Positions 34,015-43,312 of a DNA stretch of 61,279 nucleotides are shown piece after piece. Within the stretch, counting starts at the first letter, position 1; each line of letters opens with the position of its first letter. The notes beneath the pieces were generated by a model that was not told where the DNA came from, searched no databases, and saw only the letters and a program-made list of their open reading frames with translations. The position numbers and the translations under genes were made by a program. The stretch is from Acidobacteria bacterium bin61. Lineage in GTDB: Bacteria; Acidobacteriota; Vicinamibacteria; Marinacidobacterales; Marinacidobacteraceae. Location: the NCBI GenBank assembly GCA_002238705.1, contig MPMW01000005.1, positions 1-61,279 on the forward strand, in the 5' to 3' direction.

Positions 34015-35469
34015 GTGGGTTTCGGATCGGCGGTGGTAGCCGCCCTCGCCGCCTACATCGCCGTGCTGGCCTTCCTGGGCATCCGGGCGCGTGCCGCCCG
34101 CGCCTCGGAGTCGCTCGCCGACTTCTATCTGGCGGGCCGCGGGCTCGGCGGCGTGGTCCTGCTCTTCACCCTCTACGCCACCCAGTACAGCGGGAACACC
34201 CTGGTCGGTTATCCCGGCGAGGCGTACCGGGTCGGGTTCCCGTGGGTGATGAGCGTCGGCTTCATGCTGGCCATTGTGGTCGTCTACCTGGTAATCGCCC
34301 CCCGGCTGCGCGCCGCCTCCGAACGCCACCGGTTCGTGACCCCGGCCGATTGGCTCGACCACCGGTTCGGGGACCCGGCCCTGACCCGGGTCACCAACCT
34401 GTTGATGGCGGCCGCTATCGCCAACTACCTGCTCGCCCAGCTCATGGCGATGGGACACGTGGTGGCGGGCCTTTCCGACGGCGCCATCCCCTACGCGGCG
34501 GGTGTCCTGGTACTCACCGGCGCCATCCTCGGTTACGAACTTCTCGGAGGACTGCGGGCGGTCGCCTGGACCGACTGCCTGCAGGGAATCCTGCTCGCCA
34601 TCGGGCTCTTCGGCCTGCTCGCGGCCACCGTGTTCTCGGGTGAAAGCGTCGGCGCGGCCACCGCGTGGGTGCTCGAGAACCAGCCGGAGAAGGCGTTTCG
34701 CCCCGACGCCACGATGCAGGCCACCTGGGCGAGCACCCTCCTGTTGATCGGCTTTTCGGGAGCCGTCTATCCGCAGGCGATCCAGCGCATCTTCGCCGCC
34801 CGGAGCGGCGCCTCGCTACGCAAGGCGCTCTCGGTCCTCGCCTTCTTGCCCTTCCTCACCACCCTGCCCGTCTTCCTGGTCGGCATCCTGGCGCTCCCCC
34901 GCCTCAGCGGGTTGACCGGGGTCGCGGCGGATCAGGTGCTGCCAGCGCTGCTCCGCGGCTGGGCCACCGAATCCGAGTGGATGTTCTGGATGTGCATCCT
35001 GACCGTGGTGGGAGTCGTGGCCGCCATCATGTCCACCGCCGACTCGGTGCTCCTGACCCTGTCCTCGATGCTGGCCAAGGACTTCGTGGCCCCGGTACTG
35101 CACCGGCGGCACGGAAGAGTGGTGGAGGAGGCGCGCATCACCCGGATCGGCAAGGGCTTCTCGCTCGCGATCATGGGCGTCCTGGTCGCGATCGCCCTCA
35201 CTCCGCGCATCAGCCTCTGGGGGCTGCTCGAACTCAAGATGGAACTGCTGGTCCAGGCAGCGCCGGTGTTCGTCCTGGGTCTCACCTGGCCACGCCTCTC
35301 CGCCCGCGCCGCGCTCGCCGGCGTCATCTGCGGAACGCTCCTCGCCGCCGGGCTCACCCTTGCCGGCTACGGGAAGATCGCCGGAGTCCACGCCGGACTG
35401 CTGGGGGCGATGCTGAACGCCGGGGTAGCCGTCGCCGGCTCCCTCGCCTCCCGCCGGCGGGACAACTGA
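34015..35469 (+). CDS. sodium:solute symporter (SSS family)
   Basis: The protein is 484 aa with about 13 transmembrane helices. SSS landmarks are SLADFYLAGRGLGGVVLLFTLYATQYSGNTLVGYPGEAYRVG near the N-terminus and IMSTADSVLLTLSSMLAKDFVAP in helix 8, the sodium-binding stretch. It imports a small organic solute with Na+; substrates in the family range from proline and pantothenate to sugars and acetate. The amidohydrolase gene nearby suggests amino acid or peptide products, but this is inference. Confidence 0.9.
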   Translation: MGFGSAVVAALAAYIAVLAFLGIRARAARASESLADFYLAGRGLGGVVLLFTLYATQYSGNTLVGYPGEAYRVGFPWVMSVGFMLAIVVVYLVIAPRLRAASERHRFVTPADWLDHRFGDPALTRVTNLLMAAAIANYLLAQLMAMGHVVAGLSDGAIPYAAGVLVLTGAILGYELLGGLRAVAWTDCLQGILLAIGLFGLLAATVFSGESVGAATAWVLENQPEKAFRPDATMQATWASTLLLIGFSGAVYPQAIQRIFAARSGASLRKALSVLAFLPFLTTLPVFLVGILALPRLSGLTGVAADQVLPALLRGWATESEWMFWMCILTVVGVVAAIMSTADSVLLTLSSMLAKDFVAPVLHRRHGRVVEEARITRIGKGFSLAIMGVLVAIALTPRISLWGLLELKMELLVQAAPVFVLGLTWPRLSARAALAGVICGTLLAAGLTLAGYGKIAGVHAGLLGAMLNAGVAVAGSLASRRRDN

Positions 35470-35674
35470 CCTCGCGCCGACCGGGTAGCTGTTACGCCGG
35501 CCAGATCGGCTGCACCAGTGCGCGACGGATGACTGGCAGTCGTCCGGAAGCAGACCGTCCTCGGTCGGACAGGATCGACCTACCACAACTCCCTGGAGAA
35601 GCCAGCTTCCGCGATGTGCCGCGCTCGGCTCCGGCGAGCGTGGGCGCCCTCGTTGGCCGGCCGCCTGATTGCCG

Positions 35675-36685
35675 CTACCCGCCCGCTACGTCGCGCCAGG
35701 CCCGCTCATAGACGTGCGCGCGCACATCGAGATAGCCCGGGTATTGCCGCCGGGCGTGCTCCAGAACGGCTTTGTCCAGGGTGACGATGGCTACCGGGTC
35801 CGTGGTCTCGAGGAGCACCTCGCCCGACGGGCTCGCGACCATCGACGGTCCGCCGATGATTCCGCCCGACCGGGCGGCGGGGCGGTTCACCGACACCACG
35901 TAGGCGCAACTGGTCACGGCGCCGGCGCGCAGCACGAGCCGCCAGCGGGGATAGGTCTCCGCCGGGGTCGCACGCGGAACGAGGATCACCTCGGCCCCCA
36001 TCGCGGCCAGAGAGTTGCAGCCCTAGTAGCCTGTGGTGAAACCCGCGTGAGCGCCGAGACGGGTGAGGCGCTCGGCTGACAAGGCGCGTGAGGGAGGAAT
36101 ACCGGGTGTATTTCGACCGAAACGCAACGCAGAGCACCGCGAAGCGGGGCGGTTCAGCCGGGATGCATCGCCCGTCGAACGCCGCGGGGGTTTTGCCACA
36201 GGCTGCTCGGGCCGGTTGGCGTCCGAGCACACCTGGACACCGATCCCGAATCCGCCGATGTCCACCGGCGCGTGGAGGTCGTCGCCAGGCTCGTAGTGGT
36301 GCGCTTCCCAGTACCCCTCCTCGTCGGGCAGGTGGATCTTCCGATAGCGCAACAGTTCCTCGCCGGTGCCATTGAGGAGCACGGCGGTGTTGTATCGGCG
36401 GCCACTTGATGGATCTCGCACGATCGCTCCTCCCAACACCGCGAGTCCCGCCGCCCGAGCCGCCGCGGCGAGCGCGCTCGCGCGGGGTCCGCCGGGAGGC
36501 TCGGCATCCGCGTCGGACGGCGTGGGGGTCGCCGGCGCCCACAAGTTCAGCGGCAATTCGGGGAGTACCGCAAGCTCCGCTCCCTGAGCCCGTGCATCGC
36601 GAAGTCGCGCCAGCAGACGCCTGTGCTCCTCCGGCTCGGGGAAGACGTCGGTGACGAGGGCGAGGGTGAGACGCGGCGAGTTCAC
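35675..36685 (-). pseudogene. nitrilase-superfamily carbon-nitrogen hydrolase interrupted by the dispersed repeat
   Basis: The N-terminal part (from ATG 36685) carries the full catalytic triad: Glu43 (VLPELPLN), Lys116 (YRKIHLP) and Cys153 (GVQVCSDANRPE). The C-terminal part (GCNSLAAMGAEVILVPRA to VAGG) resumes in the same frame beyond a 183-bp insertion at 36025-36207. Removing the insertion joins PE to GC exactly, giving a normal 275-aa amidase/nitrilase. The insertion is 61 codons long and open, but its last base plus the flank makes TAG, ending the product after about 220 aa. The original enzyme would hydrolyse a nitrile, amide or carbamoyl compound. Confidence 0.85.
36025..36207 (+). repeat. 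dispersed MITE-like repeat, copy 3, inserted in the nitrilase gene
   Basis: It runs from AGTAGCCTGTGGTGAAACC to GGGTTTTGCCACAGGCTGCT, 183 bp, with the same internal order as the other copies, including CTGACAAGGCGCGTGAGG, GTGTATTTCGACCGAAACGC and GGTTCAGCCGGGATG. The uninterrupted target reads GCAGCCC|TCGGGCC. At most a 2-bp duplication (CT) could be present, so transposition by an enzyme making long target duplications is unlikely. Confidence 0.88.
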
Positions 36686-36713
36686 GAAGAACGCTTCGCC
36701 TCCGACCCGCGCG

Positions 36714-38654
36714 CTACTCGATCGGCTGGAGCGGAAGCACCAGCGCCGAGGGGTGTTCCGCTGCGTGATGGATCACGTTCTCCGCCGGGACCGTGCGGGT
36801 ATGGCGACCGAGCGGTTCCCCGGTGTTGGGGTTCGGATCGAAACGAGGGAAATTCGAGCTGGAGATCTCCAGACGGATGCGGTGGCCGGCCTGGAACCGG
36901 TTGGCCGTCGGAAAGAGGGTGACTTCCAGTTCGTAGATTTGCCCGGGAGTCATCAGTATTTCTGTCTCTCGGGAATCCCGGTAACGGGCCCGCTGGATGC
37001 CGTCGGTGATGTTGAGATCGAAGCCCTCCGGGAAATCGTCACTCGGGGGATAGACGTCCACCAGTTTGGCCGTGAAGTCGGTGTCCGGGGCGCTCGAGGA
37101 CACCCAGAGCCTTGCCGAGACGGGCCCGGTCACCTCGATGTCTTCCGCCAGCGGCTCGGACTCGAACACCAGCACGTCGGAGCGCTCGGCGGTCCTCCGG
37201 CCGTCCACCTCCGAACCGAAGAAGCCGTTCTCGGAACCTCCCGAGAGCGACCGGAACGTCTTCTCCCGCTGGTCGTAGCCGCCTCGCTTGAGGGCGCCCG
37301 AGAAGGCGCCGCCGATCGTCGGGACCGGATGTTCCGGGTCGTAGGTGTACGCAGAAGAACCCTCGTCCTCGCCCGGCATCTCGGGCGTGAGGCCGCCCCC
37401 GGCACGGAGGTGGAACCGCGTCATCTCGGTCCCGTCCAGGGGCCAGGCGGTCGCAGTGCGCCATTCGCCGCCGTGAAAGAGCCGGCCGTTTTCGTCCCGG
37501 CGGCCGTCGCCGCCTCCCATGACGAACAGGGTCACCGGGCCCGGGGACCCATCCTCCAGCCGGCCGTCCGCAAACGGAGCGAAGGATCCCTGCCCCTTCA
37601 GGCGCGCGTCGAACCAGCGAAGATGGAACTCGCGGGCGAAGTCCTCGATCGCGGCCGCTGCACCGAGCTCGATGTCGCCGGCGTAGGAGCGGGCATTGCC
37701 TCCGTGGGTCCACGGTCCCATGACGAGCGTCATGGGCGCCGACTTGACCCGGGACAGCTCGAGGAAGCTCTGGATCGTGCCCGGAGCGTAGGAGTCGTAC
37801 CAACCTCCGACGTGCAGCATCGGGATGTCGGCGGTCTGCTCGTAGTACTCGGCCCAGTTCCGTCCGATGCCCCGGAAATAGTCGTCGTAGTCGCCGTGGT
37901 TCTGCATTTCGAGGTAGTAGTCCTCGAAGTTCGGAGCCGCGGAAAGCGGGTTCTCTCCCTTCCGGAACGGCGTGTTCGGAAACCAGTCCGCGGGTCCCTC
38001 CGCTTCGAGGCGGGCGCGGACACTCGGCTCGTCCGTCACCGCGGCAAGCTGGCTGTGCGCCCAGCCGAGCTGCTGCCCGAGTTCGAAGGCGCCGTGATTG
38101 CGAACCTTGTGGGTCCAGGCGTCGGACAGGCCTCCCATGGTCAGGACCAGCGTCTCGAGGCCGGGCGGGCTCAGCTTCGCGACGTCGGCCTGCGTGTGCG
38201 CACCGTAGGACGTGCCCCACATCCCGACGGACGGCGACACGTAGTCCAGATCCACGATCCAGGCAACGGTGTCGAAGCCGTCCGGCGCATCGAACTCGTG
38301 GTACTTCTGGAACATCCCTTCGGAGAAGTAGAGCCCGCGCATGTCCTGCACGACCACCACGTAACCGTGGGATGCGAACCAGCGCGCCTGCTCGGAGAGG
38401 CGATCGGAAGCCTTGTTGTATGGGGTGCGATGGAGGAGCACCGGGAAGCGCTCGTCCACCGGCTCTCCGTCCCGGGCCGGGCGATAGACATCGGTGGCGA
38501 GGCGCATCCCGTCGCGCATGGGAACCATGAAGTTGTCTTCGACCTGCACGGCCTCGTAGGGAGGGGCGGCGCTCTCGATGGGATCGGGGCCCTCTTCCCC
38601 CCCGCAGCCGGCGAGCGCGGCCGCAGTCAACAGGATCAGACGCCCGAGCTTCAT
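36714..38654 (-). CDS. CocE/NonD-family hydrolase (X-Pro dipeptidyl-peptidase-like), predicted lipoprotein
   Basis: The protein is 646 aa. The lipobox LAGC puts the lipid at Cys17. An alpha/beta-hydrolase domain has the nucleophile Ser149 in GMWGTSYGAHTQ. WTHGGNARS carries the likely His. The C-terminal jelly-roll domain (VTGPVSARLWVSSSAPDTDFTAKLVDVYP, then RIRLEISSSNFPRFDPNPNTG) is standard for S15/CocE enzymes. Substrates of relatives include alpha-amino-acid esters, glutaryl amides and Xaa-Pro peptides. The start overlaps the MmgE/PrpD stop by 4 nt (ATGA), so the longer upstream reading is rejected. Confidence 0.88.
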   Translation of the reverse strand: MKLGRLILLTAAALAGCGGEEGPDPIESAAPPYEAVQVEDNFMVPMRDGMRLATDVYRPARDGEPVDERFPVLLHRTPYNKASDRLSEQARWFASHGYVVVVQDMRGLYFSEGMFQKYHEFDAPDGFDTVAWIVDLDYVSPSVGMWGTSYGAHTQADVAKLSPPGLETLVLTMGGLSDAWTHKVRNHGAFELGQQLGWAHSQLAAVTDEPSVRARLEAEGPADWFPNTPFRKGENPLSAAPNFEDYYLEMQNHGDYDDYFRGIGRNWAEYYEQTADIPMLHVGGWYDSYAPGTIQSFLELSRVKSAPMTLVMGPWTHGGNARSYAGDIELGAAAAIEDFAREFHLRWFDARLKGQGSFAPFADGRLEDGSPGPVTLFVMGGGDGRRDENGRLFHGGEWRTATAWPLDGTEMTRFHLRAGGGLTPEMPGEDEGSSAYTYDPEHPVPTIGGAFSGALKRGGYDQREKTFRSLSGGSENGFFGSEVDGRRTAERSDVLVFESEPLAEDIEVTGPVSARLWVSSSAPDTDFTAKLVDVYPPSDDFPEGFDLNITDGIQRARYRDSRETEILMTPGQIYELEVTLFPTANRFQAGHRIRLEISSSNFPRFDPNPNTGEPLGRHTRTVPAENVIHHAAEHPSALVLPLQPIE

Positions 38655-40048
38655 GCCGCGGCTCCGGCGGGAGCCGCCGAGAGCGCCCCCACGAGATCCG
38701 CCACCCGCGGAACCTCGTCCACCGCCTCGACCTGCGCAAGCGCCTCCCCGGCCCGGTCCCCTGCGAGGGCGCCGGCAGCGCAGTCGCGGAACTTCTGACG
38801 CAGTTCCTCCCGGGTGAGGGGCCGCTCCGGACCTCCCGGATAGACATCCGCCTCGACGGTCAACGTGGTTCCCTTCTTGAGGTGAACGTCCATCGCACTC
38901 CGCATCCTGTCGTAGCCCCGAGCGTCGATCTCGGGATCGAACTCCACGGTGACGCGTCGCATCATGGCGACGACCTCCGGAGAACGGACGAAATCGTCCG
39001 AGAACTCGGCGAGCCCGACCCGCCGCCGGAGGACGGCGCACGAAAGCACGAACGGGATGGAGAACTTGGCCTCCAAAGCATTCTGCGGATCCGGATACCG
39101 GAGCGGGTTCAGGATGTTGCGCCCCGCGCGGAACGTGATGCGCTCGATGTCCCCGGCCGGCAGGTCGTGTGTCTTGACCAGTTCCAGCATCGCCGCGATG
39201 CTCGGATGGCCAAGGCTGCCCGAAGGGAACATCTTCACGGAAACCCCGGGGTCCAGAAGCGTGTAGGGAGCGCCGAGGTTCAGGCGGGCCGGATCGAAGC
39301 CGCCCCCGAACACCCGGAAAAAGCCCCACGGGGCCTCGAGCGCATCGTGACCCGAGGTGTAACCCCGGGCCGCGAGATCGACCGCCAGCACTCCGTTCTC
39401 CGCCGCCCTGCCGGCGTGGAGAGGCTTCGTCATGGTGCCGAAACCCAGCCGGATGCCCGATGCCAAGCTCGCCGTGATCCCGAGCGCCATAGCCAATTCC
39501 GGCCGGGTCAGCCCGACCAGCTTCGCCGCGGTCGCCGCCGCGCCCAGAGCGCCTACCGTCGCCGTCGAATGGAAGCCCTCCATGTAGTGGCGCGGGTTGA
39601 TGGCTTCCGAAATCTTGCACTCGACCTCGAACCCGATCAGGAACGCCTCCAGAAGCTCCGCTCCGGTAGCGCCCTCCCGCTCGGCCACCGCGAGTCCGGC
39701 GGCCAGCGGCGCCACCGTCGGGTGGGTGAGCAGCCCGAAGATCCGGTCGGGCGCGTTCGAGAGCTGCGTGTCGTCGAAATCCGGGGCGTGGCCTGCCGTT
39801 CCGTTCGCGCGGGCCGCCAGGGAAGCGGGCGCCCGAAGCCCGGCCGGCCCGAGGATCGCAGCTTCCGGATTCCCCCCCTGGGAGGCAATCTGTTCCTGAA
39901 CGATGCGGGAGCAGGCGTCGGTGGAGCCAGCGAGCATGACACCCACCCCGTCGGTAACGCAGCGCCGGCCCTCGGCCAGCAGTTCGTCGGGCAGATCCTC
40001 CATCGTCGTGTCGAGGATGAAATCGGTTACGGCAGCGGTCGCGCTCAC
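38651..40048 (-). CDS. MmgE/PrpD family protein
   Basis: The protein is 465 aa. The MmgE/PrpD fold is recognised from ANGTAGHAPDFDDTQ, HPTVAPLAAGLAVAE, GFHSTATVGALGAAATAAKLVGL and MTKPLHAGRAAENGVLA. Members include 2-methylcitrate dehydratase, cis-aconitate decarboxylase and related (de)hydratases; which reaction applies is open. The GTG at 40048 has AGGAG ten bases upstream. The gene is translationally coupled to the CocE-like gene downstream. Propionate metabolism is a plausible link given the MeaB-epimerase genes 9 kb away. Confidence 0.87.
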   Translation of the reverse strand: MSATAAVTDFILDTTMEDLPDELLAEGRRCVTDGVGVMLAGSTDACSRIVQEQIASQGGNPEAAILGPAGLRAPASLAARANGTAGHAPDFDDTQLSNAPDRIFGLLTHPTVAPLAAGLAVAEREGATGAELLEAFLIGFEVECKISEAINPRHYMEGFHSTATVGALGAAATAAKLVGLTRPELAMALGITASLASGIRLGFGTMTKPLHAGRAAENGVLAVDLAARGYTSGHDALEAPWGFFRVFGGGFDPARLNLGAPYTLLDPGVSVKMFPSGSLGHPSIAAMLELVKTHDLPAGDIERITFRAGRNILNPLRYPDPQNALEAKFSIPFVLSCAVLRRRVGLAEFSDDFVRSPEVVAMMRRVTVEFDPEIDARGYDRMRSAMDVHLKKGTTLTVEADVYPGGPERPLTREELRQKFRDCAAGALAGDRAGEALAQVEAVDEVPRVADLVGALSAAPAGAAA

Positions 40049-40168
40049 GGGCTCTTGTTCTCCTGAAGGTCGGCGGCGGAGAGGGTACGCGAAGGCCGAC
40101 CGGCCACGAACCGTCCGCGCAATCGGCACTCCGCCGGAGTCGCCGATCTTCGAAACCGGAATACAGAT

Positions 40169-40196
40169 TGTCAGATTTCATGCTAAGTTTCTGACA
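40169..40196. promoter_or_regulatory. inverted repeat overlapping the start of the AbiE-like antitoxin gene
   Basis: TGTCAGA (40169-40175) and TCTGACA (40190-40196) form a 7-bp inverted repeat in AT-rich DNA that ends on the A of the start codon. AbiEi-type antitoxins repress their own operon through inverted repeats at this position. Confidence 0.55.
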
Positions 40197-40807
40197 TGAA
40201 TCTCTACCGGCCCGGCAGCATCCCGAAGCGCATCATGGAGCGCGCGGAAGCCCTGCCCGAGGGGACGCCACTCTGTCCGAAGGGGTTCCTCGACCTGGGG
40301 AACCGCGCGGCCGTGGACCAGGCATTCTCTCGACTGGTCCGCGAGGGGCGACTCCTGCGTATCTGCCAAGGAGTGCACATGCGGCCGGAGCCGAGTCCCT
40401 ACGGCCCGCTTCCGCCTGACGTGGACCAGGCAATCTCGAGGTTGGCGACGCTTTGGGGCGAAACGATCGTCCCGAACGGCGGCCAGGCCGCCAACAACCT
40501 GAGGCTCATCACCCAGGTTCCGATCCGGCCCGTTTACTGGACATCCGGGCGGGACCGCCGCCTGCTGTTCGGCAGGCTCCCGGTCACGCTACTCCATGAG
40601 ACGCGGTGGAAGCTCCTCCTCCCGGGACGCCTGTCCGGCATGGTGCTCCGCGCGCTGGCCTTTCTGGGTCCTCACGAGACGCGCGACGCACTGAGGTCCA
40701 TCGCCACCTATCTGAAGGAGGCCGACATCGCCGAACTCCTGGAGGCGCGGCCGGCGCTGCCAACCTCGATCGCCGGCCCAATCAGCGAGGTCTTGGCGCA
40801 TGCCTGA
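40196..40807 (+). CDS. AbiEi/DUF6088-like antitoxin
   Basis: The protein is 203 aa. A winged-helix-like N-terminus (GTPLCPKGFLDLGNRAAVDQAFSRLVREGRLLRICQGVHMRP) matches AbiEi/DUF6088 antitoxins, with a C-terminal domain (ETIVPNGGQAANNLRLITQVPIRPVYWTSGRDRRL). It should repress the operon and neutralise the nucleotidyltransferase toxin. It overlaps the toxin gene by 8 nt. It is transcribed away from the MmgE/PrpD gene. Confidence 0.82.
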   Translation: MNLYRPGSIPKRIMERAEALPEGTPLCPKGFLDLGNRAAVDQAFSRLVREGRLLRICQGVHMRPEPSPYGPLPPDVDQAISRLATLWGETIVPNGGQAANNLRLITQVPIRPVYWTSGRDRRLLFGRLPVTLLHETRWKLLLPGRLSGMVLRALAFLGPHETRDALRSIATYLKEADIAELLEARPALPTSIAGPISEVLAHA

Positions 40808-41816
40808 CAACTCTTTCTGGTCTCAGCCGGCAACGTCCCGTCATCTCGCGCTCACGGCGGCGCAGGCAGAGAGCGGCAGAAAGGCGCATTTCCTGGAGAA
40901 GGACATCTGGATCGTCGAGATCCTGCGGATCCTGTTCGACGCTCCGTTCGCTACGGACCTGGTGTTCAAGGGGGGGACCTCCCTCTCCAAGGCGTGGGGC
41001 GCCATCGAGCGCTTCTCCGAAGACGTGGATATCACCTACGACATCCGCGCCATCGCGCCGGACCTCGTCGGGAATTCCGGACCCGAAGCTCTGCCGCCGA
41101 CCCGGAGTCAGGAGCAGCGGTGGACAAAAGCCATCCGGGCCCGATTGTCGTCATGGGTTCGGGACGAGGCAGCGCCTGCGCTCGCCGAAGGTCTCCGCCG
41201 GGCAGGTCTGGTTGTTCAACCGCGAGTCGCGGGCGATCGAATTCATGTGGACTACGACCCTCTGTTCGGAGGCTATGGCCCCGTCCTCCCGAACGTCATC
41301 GTCGAGTTCGGGGCCCGTTCGACCGGCGAACCGTATGAGGTGCGGCGCGTGCGGTGCGACGCGGCGTCTCTGCTCCCGGGAATCGTTTTTCCGGAGGCCC
41401 GTCCCGCAGTGATGCTCGCGGAGCGGACGTTTTGGGAGAAGGCGACCGCAATGCACGTCTTCTGCAAGCGCGACCGGGGCCGGGGCGACCGCTTGACCCG
41501 GCACTGGTACGACCTTGTCCGGCTCGACCGAACAGGTTTTGCCGAGAAGGCCCTTGCCGATCACTCGCTTGCTGAAAGCGTCGCGCGCCACAAGGCCATT
41601 TTCTTCCGGGAAAAGGACACTGCGGGGAGCTGGATCTCCTATCAGGATGCCGTGACCGGCGCTTTGCAACTCGTACCCTCCGGCAGTGGTCGGGAGACGC
41701 TGGCCGCGGACCACCAGTCCATGATCCGGTCCGGCATGCTGCCCGAAGACGCGGAGCCCTTCGACGAACTCATGGACGCCTGCGCCGACCTCGAACGGCG
41801 CGCGAACGCCCGCTGA
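40800..41816 (+). CDS. AbiEii/AbiGii-type nucleotidyltransferase toxin
   Basis: The protein is 338 aa. The DNA polymerase beta-like nucleotidyltransferase core is seen in VFKGGTSLSKAWGAIERFSEDVDIT, with KGGTSLSK at 57-64 and metal-binding Asp75/Asp77. VMLAERTFWEKATAMHVFCKR is the usual second block. AbiEii toxins transfer nucleotides, probably to tRNA, and the AbiE system aborts phage infection in some hosts. Only 5 bp separate its stop from the convergent TctA stop. Confidence 0.88.
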   Translation: MPDNSFWSQPATSRHLALTAAQAESGRKAHFLEKDIWIVEILRILFDAPFATDLVFKGGTSLSKAWGAIERFSEDVDITYDIRAIAPDLVGNSGPEALPPTRSQEQRWTKAIRARLSSWVRDEAAPALAEGLRRAGLVVQPRVAGDRIHVDYDPLFGGYGPVLPNVIVEFGARSTGEPYEVRRVRCDAASLLPGIVFPEARPAVMLAERTFWEKATAMHVFCKRDRGRGDRLTRHWYDLVRLDRTGFAEKALADHSLAESVARHKAIFFREKDTAGSWISYQDAVTGALQLVPSGSGRETLAADHQSMIRSGMLPEDAEPFDELMDACADLERRANAR

Positions 41817-41821
41817 ACCCG

Positions 41822-43312
41822 TCAGCGGTCAGCGTCCGGGTTTCCGAGCCGCAACCGGCCCCGGAGCGCCGGAGCCGCGAAGCTGATGACGGCGAGCCCG
41901 ATCAGCACCAGACTGATCGGGCTTTCGAGGAAGACCGTGTGAGAGCCTGACGAGAGCGCCAGCGCCCGGCGGTAGTTCGTCTCCACCATCGGGCCGAGGA
42001 TCAACCCGAGGACCGCGGGAGCGAGCGGGTAGCCGCGCCGCAGCATGAGAAACCCGACGAGCCCGAAGAAAAGCGCGAACCAGGCATCGGCGAGGTTTCC
42101 CCGGAGCACGAAGGCGCCGATCAGGGAGATGGCGACCACGAGCGGCATCAGGATCTGCGGACGGAGGCTCACCACCCGCACCCAAAGCGGGATTCCCAGC
42201 CGGCCCACCGCGAGCATGAACACCACTGCCACGATGAATCCGGCATAGAGCGCGTACACGAGGGACGCCTGTTCGGTCATCAGCAGAGGCCCGGGCGCCA
42301 CTCCCTGGACCGTCAGCCCTCCGAGAAGGACCGCGGCGCTCGCCGAACCGGGGATTCCGAGCGCCAGCAGTGGGATCATGGCCGCGCCCACGCAGGCGTT
42401 GTTGGCGGCCTCCGGCGCCGCGATCCCGGCCGGTTCCCCGGTGCCGAAACGCTCCGGGGTTCGCGACAGCCGCCGCTCCTCGTTCCAGGCCACGATGGAG
42501 GCGATCGTCGCTCCCGCCCCCGGGATCGCGCCGATGACGCCCCCGATGGCCGAGCCGCGCAGGATGGGGCGCCAGAGACGGAAGAGTTCCTTGAAGCGCG
42601 GCAGCGCCGCCCTCATTCCCATCGTCCCATCGACGCGCGGGCGGCGGCCCGTCAGCGCATCCAGCGCCTCGGCAATCGCGAAGAAGCCGATCAGCATCGG
42701 CACGAGCCCGAGGCCGTCCATGAGCGTGGTCGAGCCGAACGTCAGGCGGGGCGCCCCGGTGAGCACGTCGAGGCCCACCAGGAAGGCGACCAGCCCGATC
42801 AGCGCGCTGATGATCCCCTTGAGGGGGTCCTTGCCCACGAGGTTCGCCACGATCGCCAGGCCGAACACCCCGAGACCGAAGTACTCGGGCGGGCCGAAGG
42901 CGATCGCGGCCCGGGAAAGGGGGCCGAGCGCTACCACCAGCAGCAGCGTTCCCAGGATCCCGCCGCTCATCGAGGCAAAGAGGGATATCCCGAACGCCCT
43001 GCCGGCCTCTCCCCGGCGGGTCATCGCGTACCCGTCGAAGGTCGTGGCGAGCGCCGGGGAGCTTCCTGGCACCCCGATGGCGATCGCGGTGATCGAGCCG
43101 CCGTACTCTGCCGCCATGTAGATCGAGATCATCATGAGGAGCGCCGGCGTGGGCTCCAGCGCGAAGGTGACCGGAAGGACGAGGGCGAGACCGACCGTGG
43201 AACTGAGTCCCGGCACCGCCCCGGCGAACACCCCGAGAAGGCTGCCTCCGAGCAGCGCCGTGAGATTCGCGGGCTGGAGCGCGGTCGCGAGACCTTCCGC
43301 GAAAGCCGTCAC
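41822..43312 (-). CDS. tctA: tripartite tricarboxylate transporter, large membrane subunit TctA
   Basis: The protein is 496 aa with about 12 helices. The Gly-rich N-terminal block LLGGSLLGVFAGAVPGLSSTVGLALVLPVTF and the later GGVIGAIPGAGATIASIVAWNEER plus EAANNACVGAAMIPLLALGIPGSASAAVLLGG are TctA signatures. It forms the channel for carboxylates delivered by TctC. The GTG at 43312 overlaps the TctB stop (GTGA), so that start is preferred to the longer frame. Confidence 0.93.
   Translation of the reverse strand: MTAFAEGLATALQPANLTALLGGSLLGVFAGAVPGLSSTVGLALVLPVTFALEPTPALLMMISIYMAAEYGGSITAIAIGVPGSSPALATTFDGYAMTRRGEAGRAFGISLFASMSGGILGTLLLVVALGPLSRAAIAFGPPEYFGLGVFGLAIVANLVGKDPLKGIISALIGLVAFLVGLDVLTGAPRLTFGSTTLMDGLGLVPMLIGFFAIAEALDALTGRRPRVDGTMGMRAALPRFKELFRLWRPILRGSAIGGVIGAIPGAGATIASIVAWNEERRLSRTPERFGTGEPAGIAAPEAANNACVGAAMIPLLALGIPGSASAAVLLGGLTVQGVAPGPLLMTEQASLVYALYAGFIVAVVFMLAVGRLGIPLWVRVVSLRPQILMPLVVAISLIGAFVLRGNLADAWFALFFGLVGFLMLRRGYPLAPAVLGLILGPMVETNYRRALALSSGSHTVFLESPISLVLIGLAVISFAAPALRGRLRLGNPDADR

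Noticed and set aside
36651-38798. A 715-codon plus-strand open frame opposite the CocE-like gene.
   Set aside because: It mirrors a clearly recognised alpha/beta-hydrolase and has no signal, start context or family pattern.
38655-40181. An upstream extension that would make the CocE-like protein 1155 aa.
   Set aside because: The extension is a frame-shifted shadow of the MmgE/PrpD gene. The lipoprotein signal and ATGA overlap fix the start at 38654.
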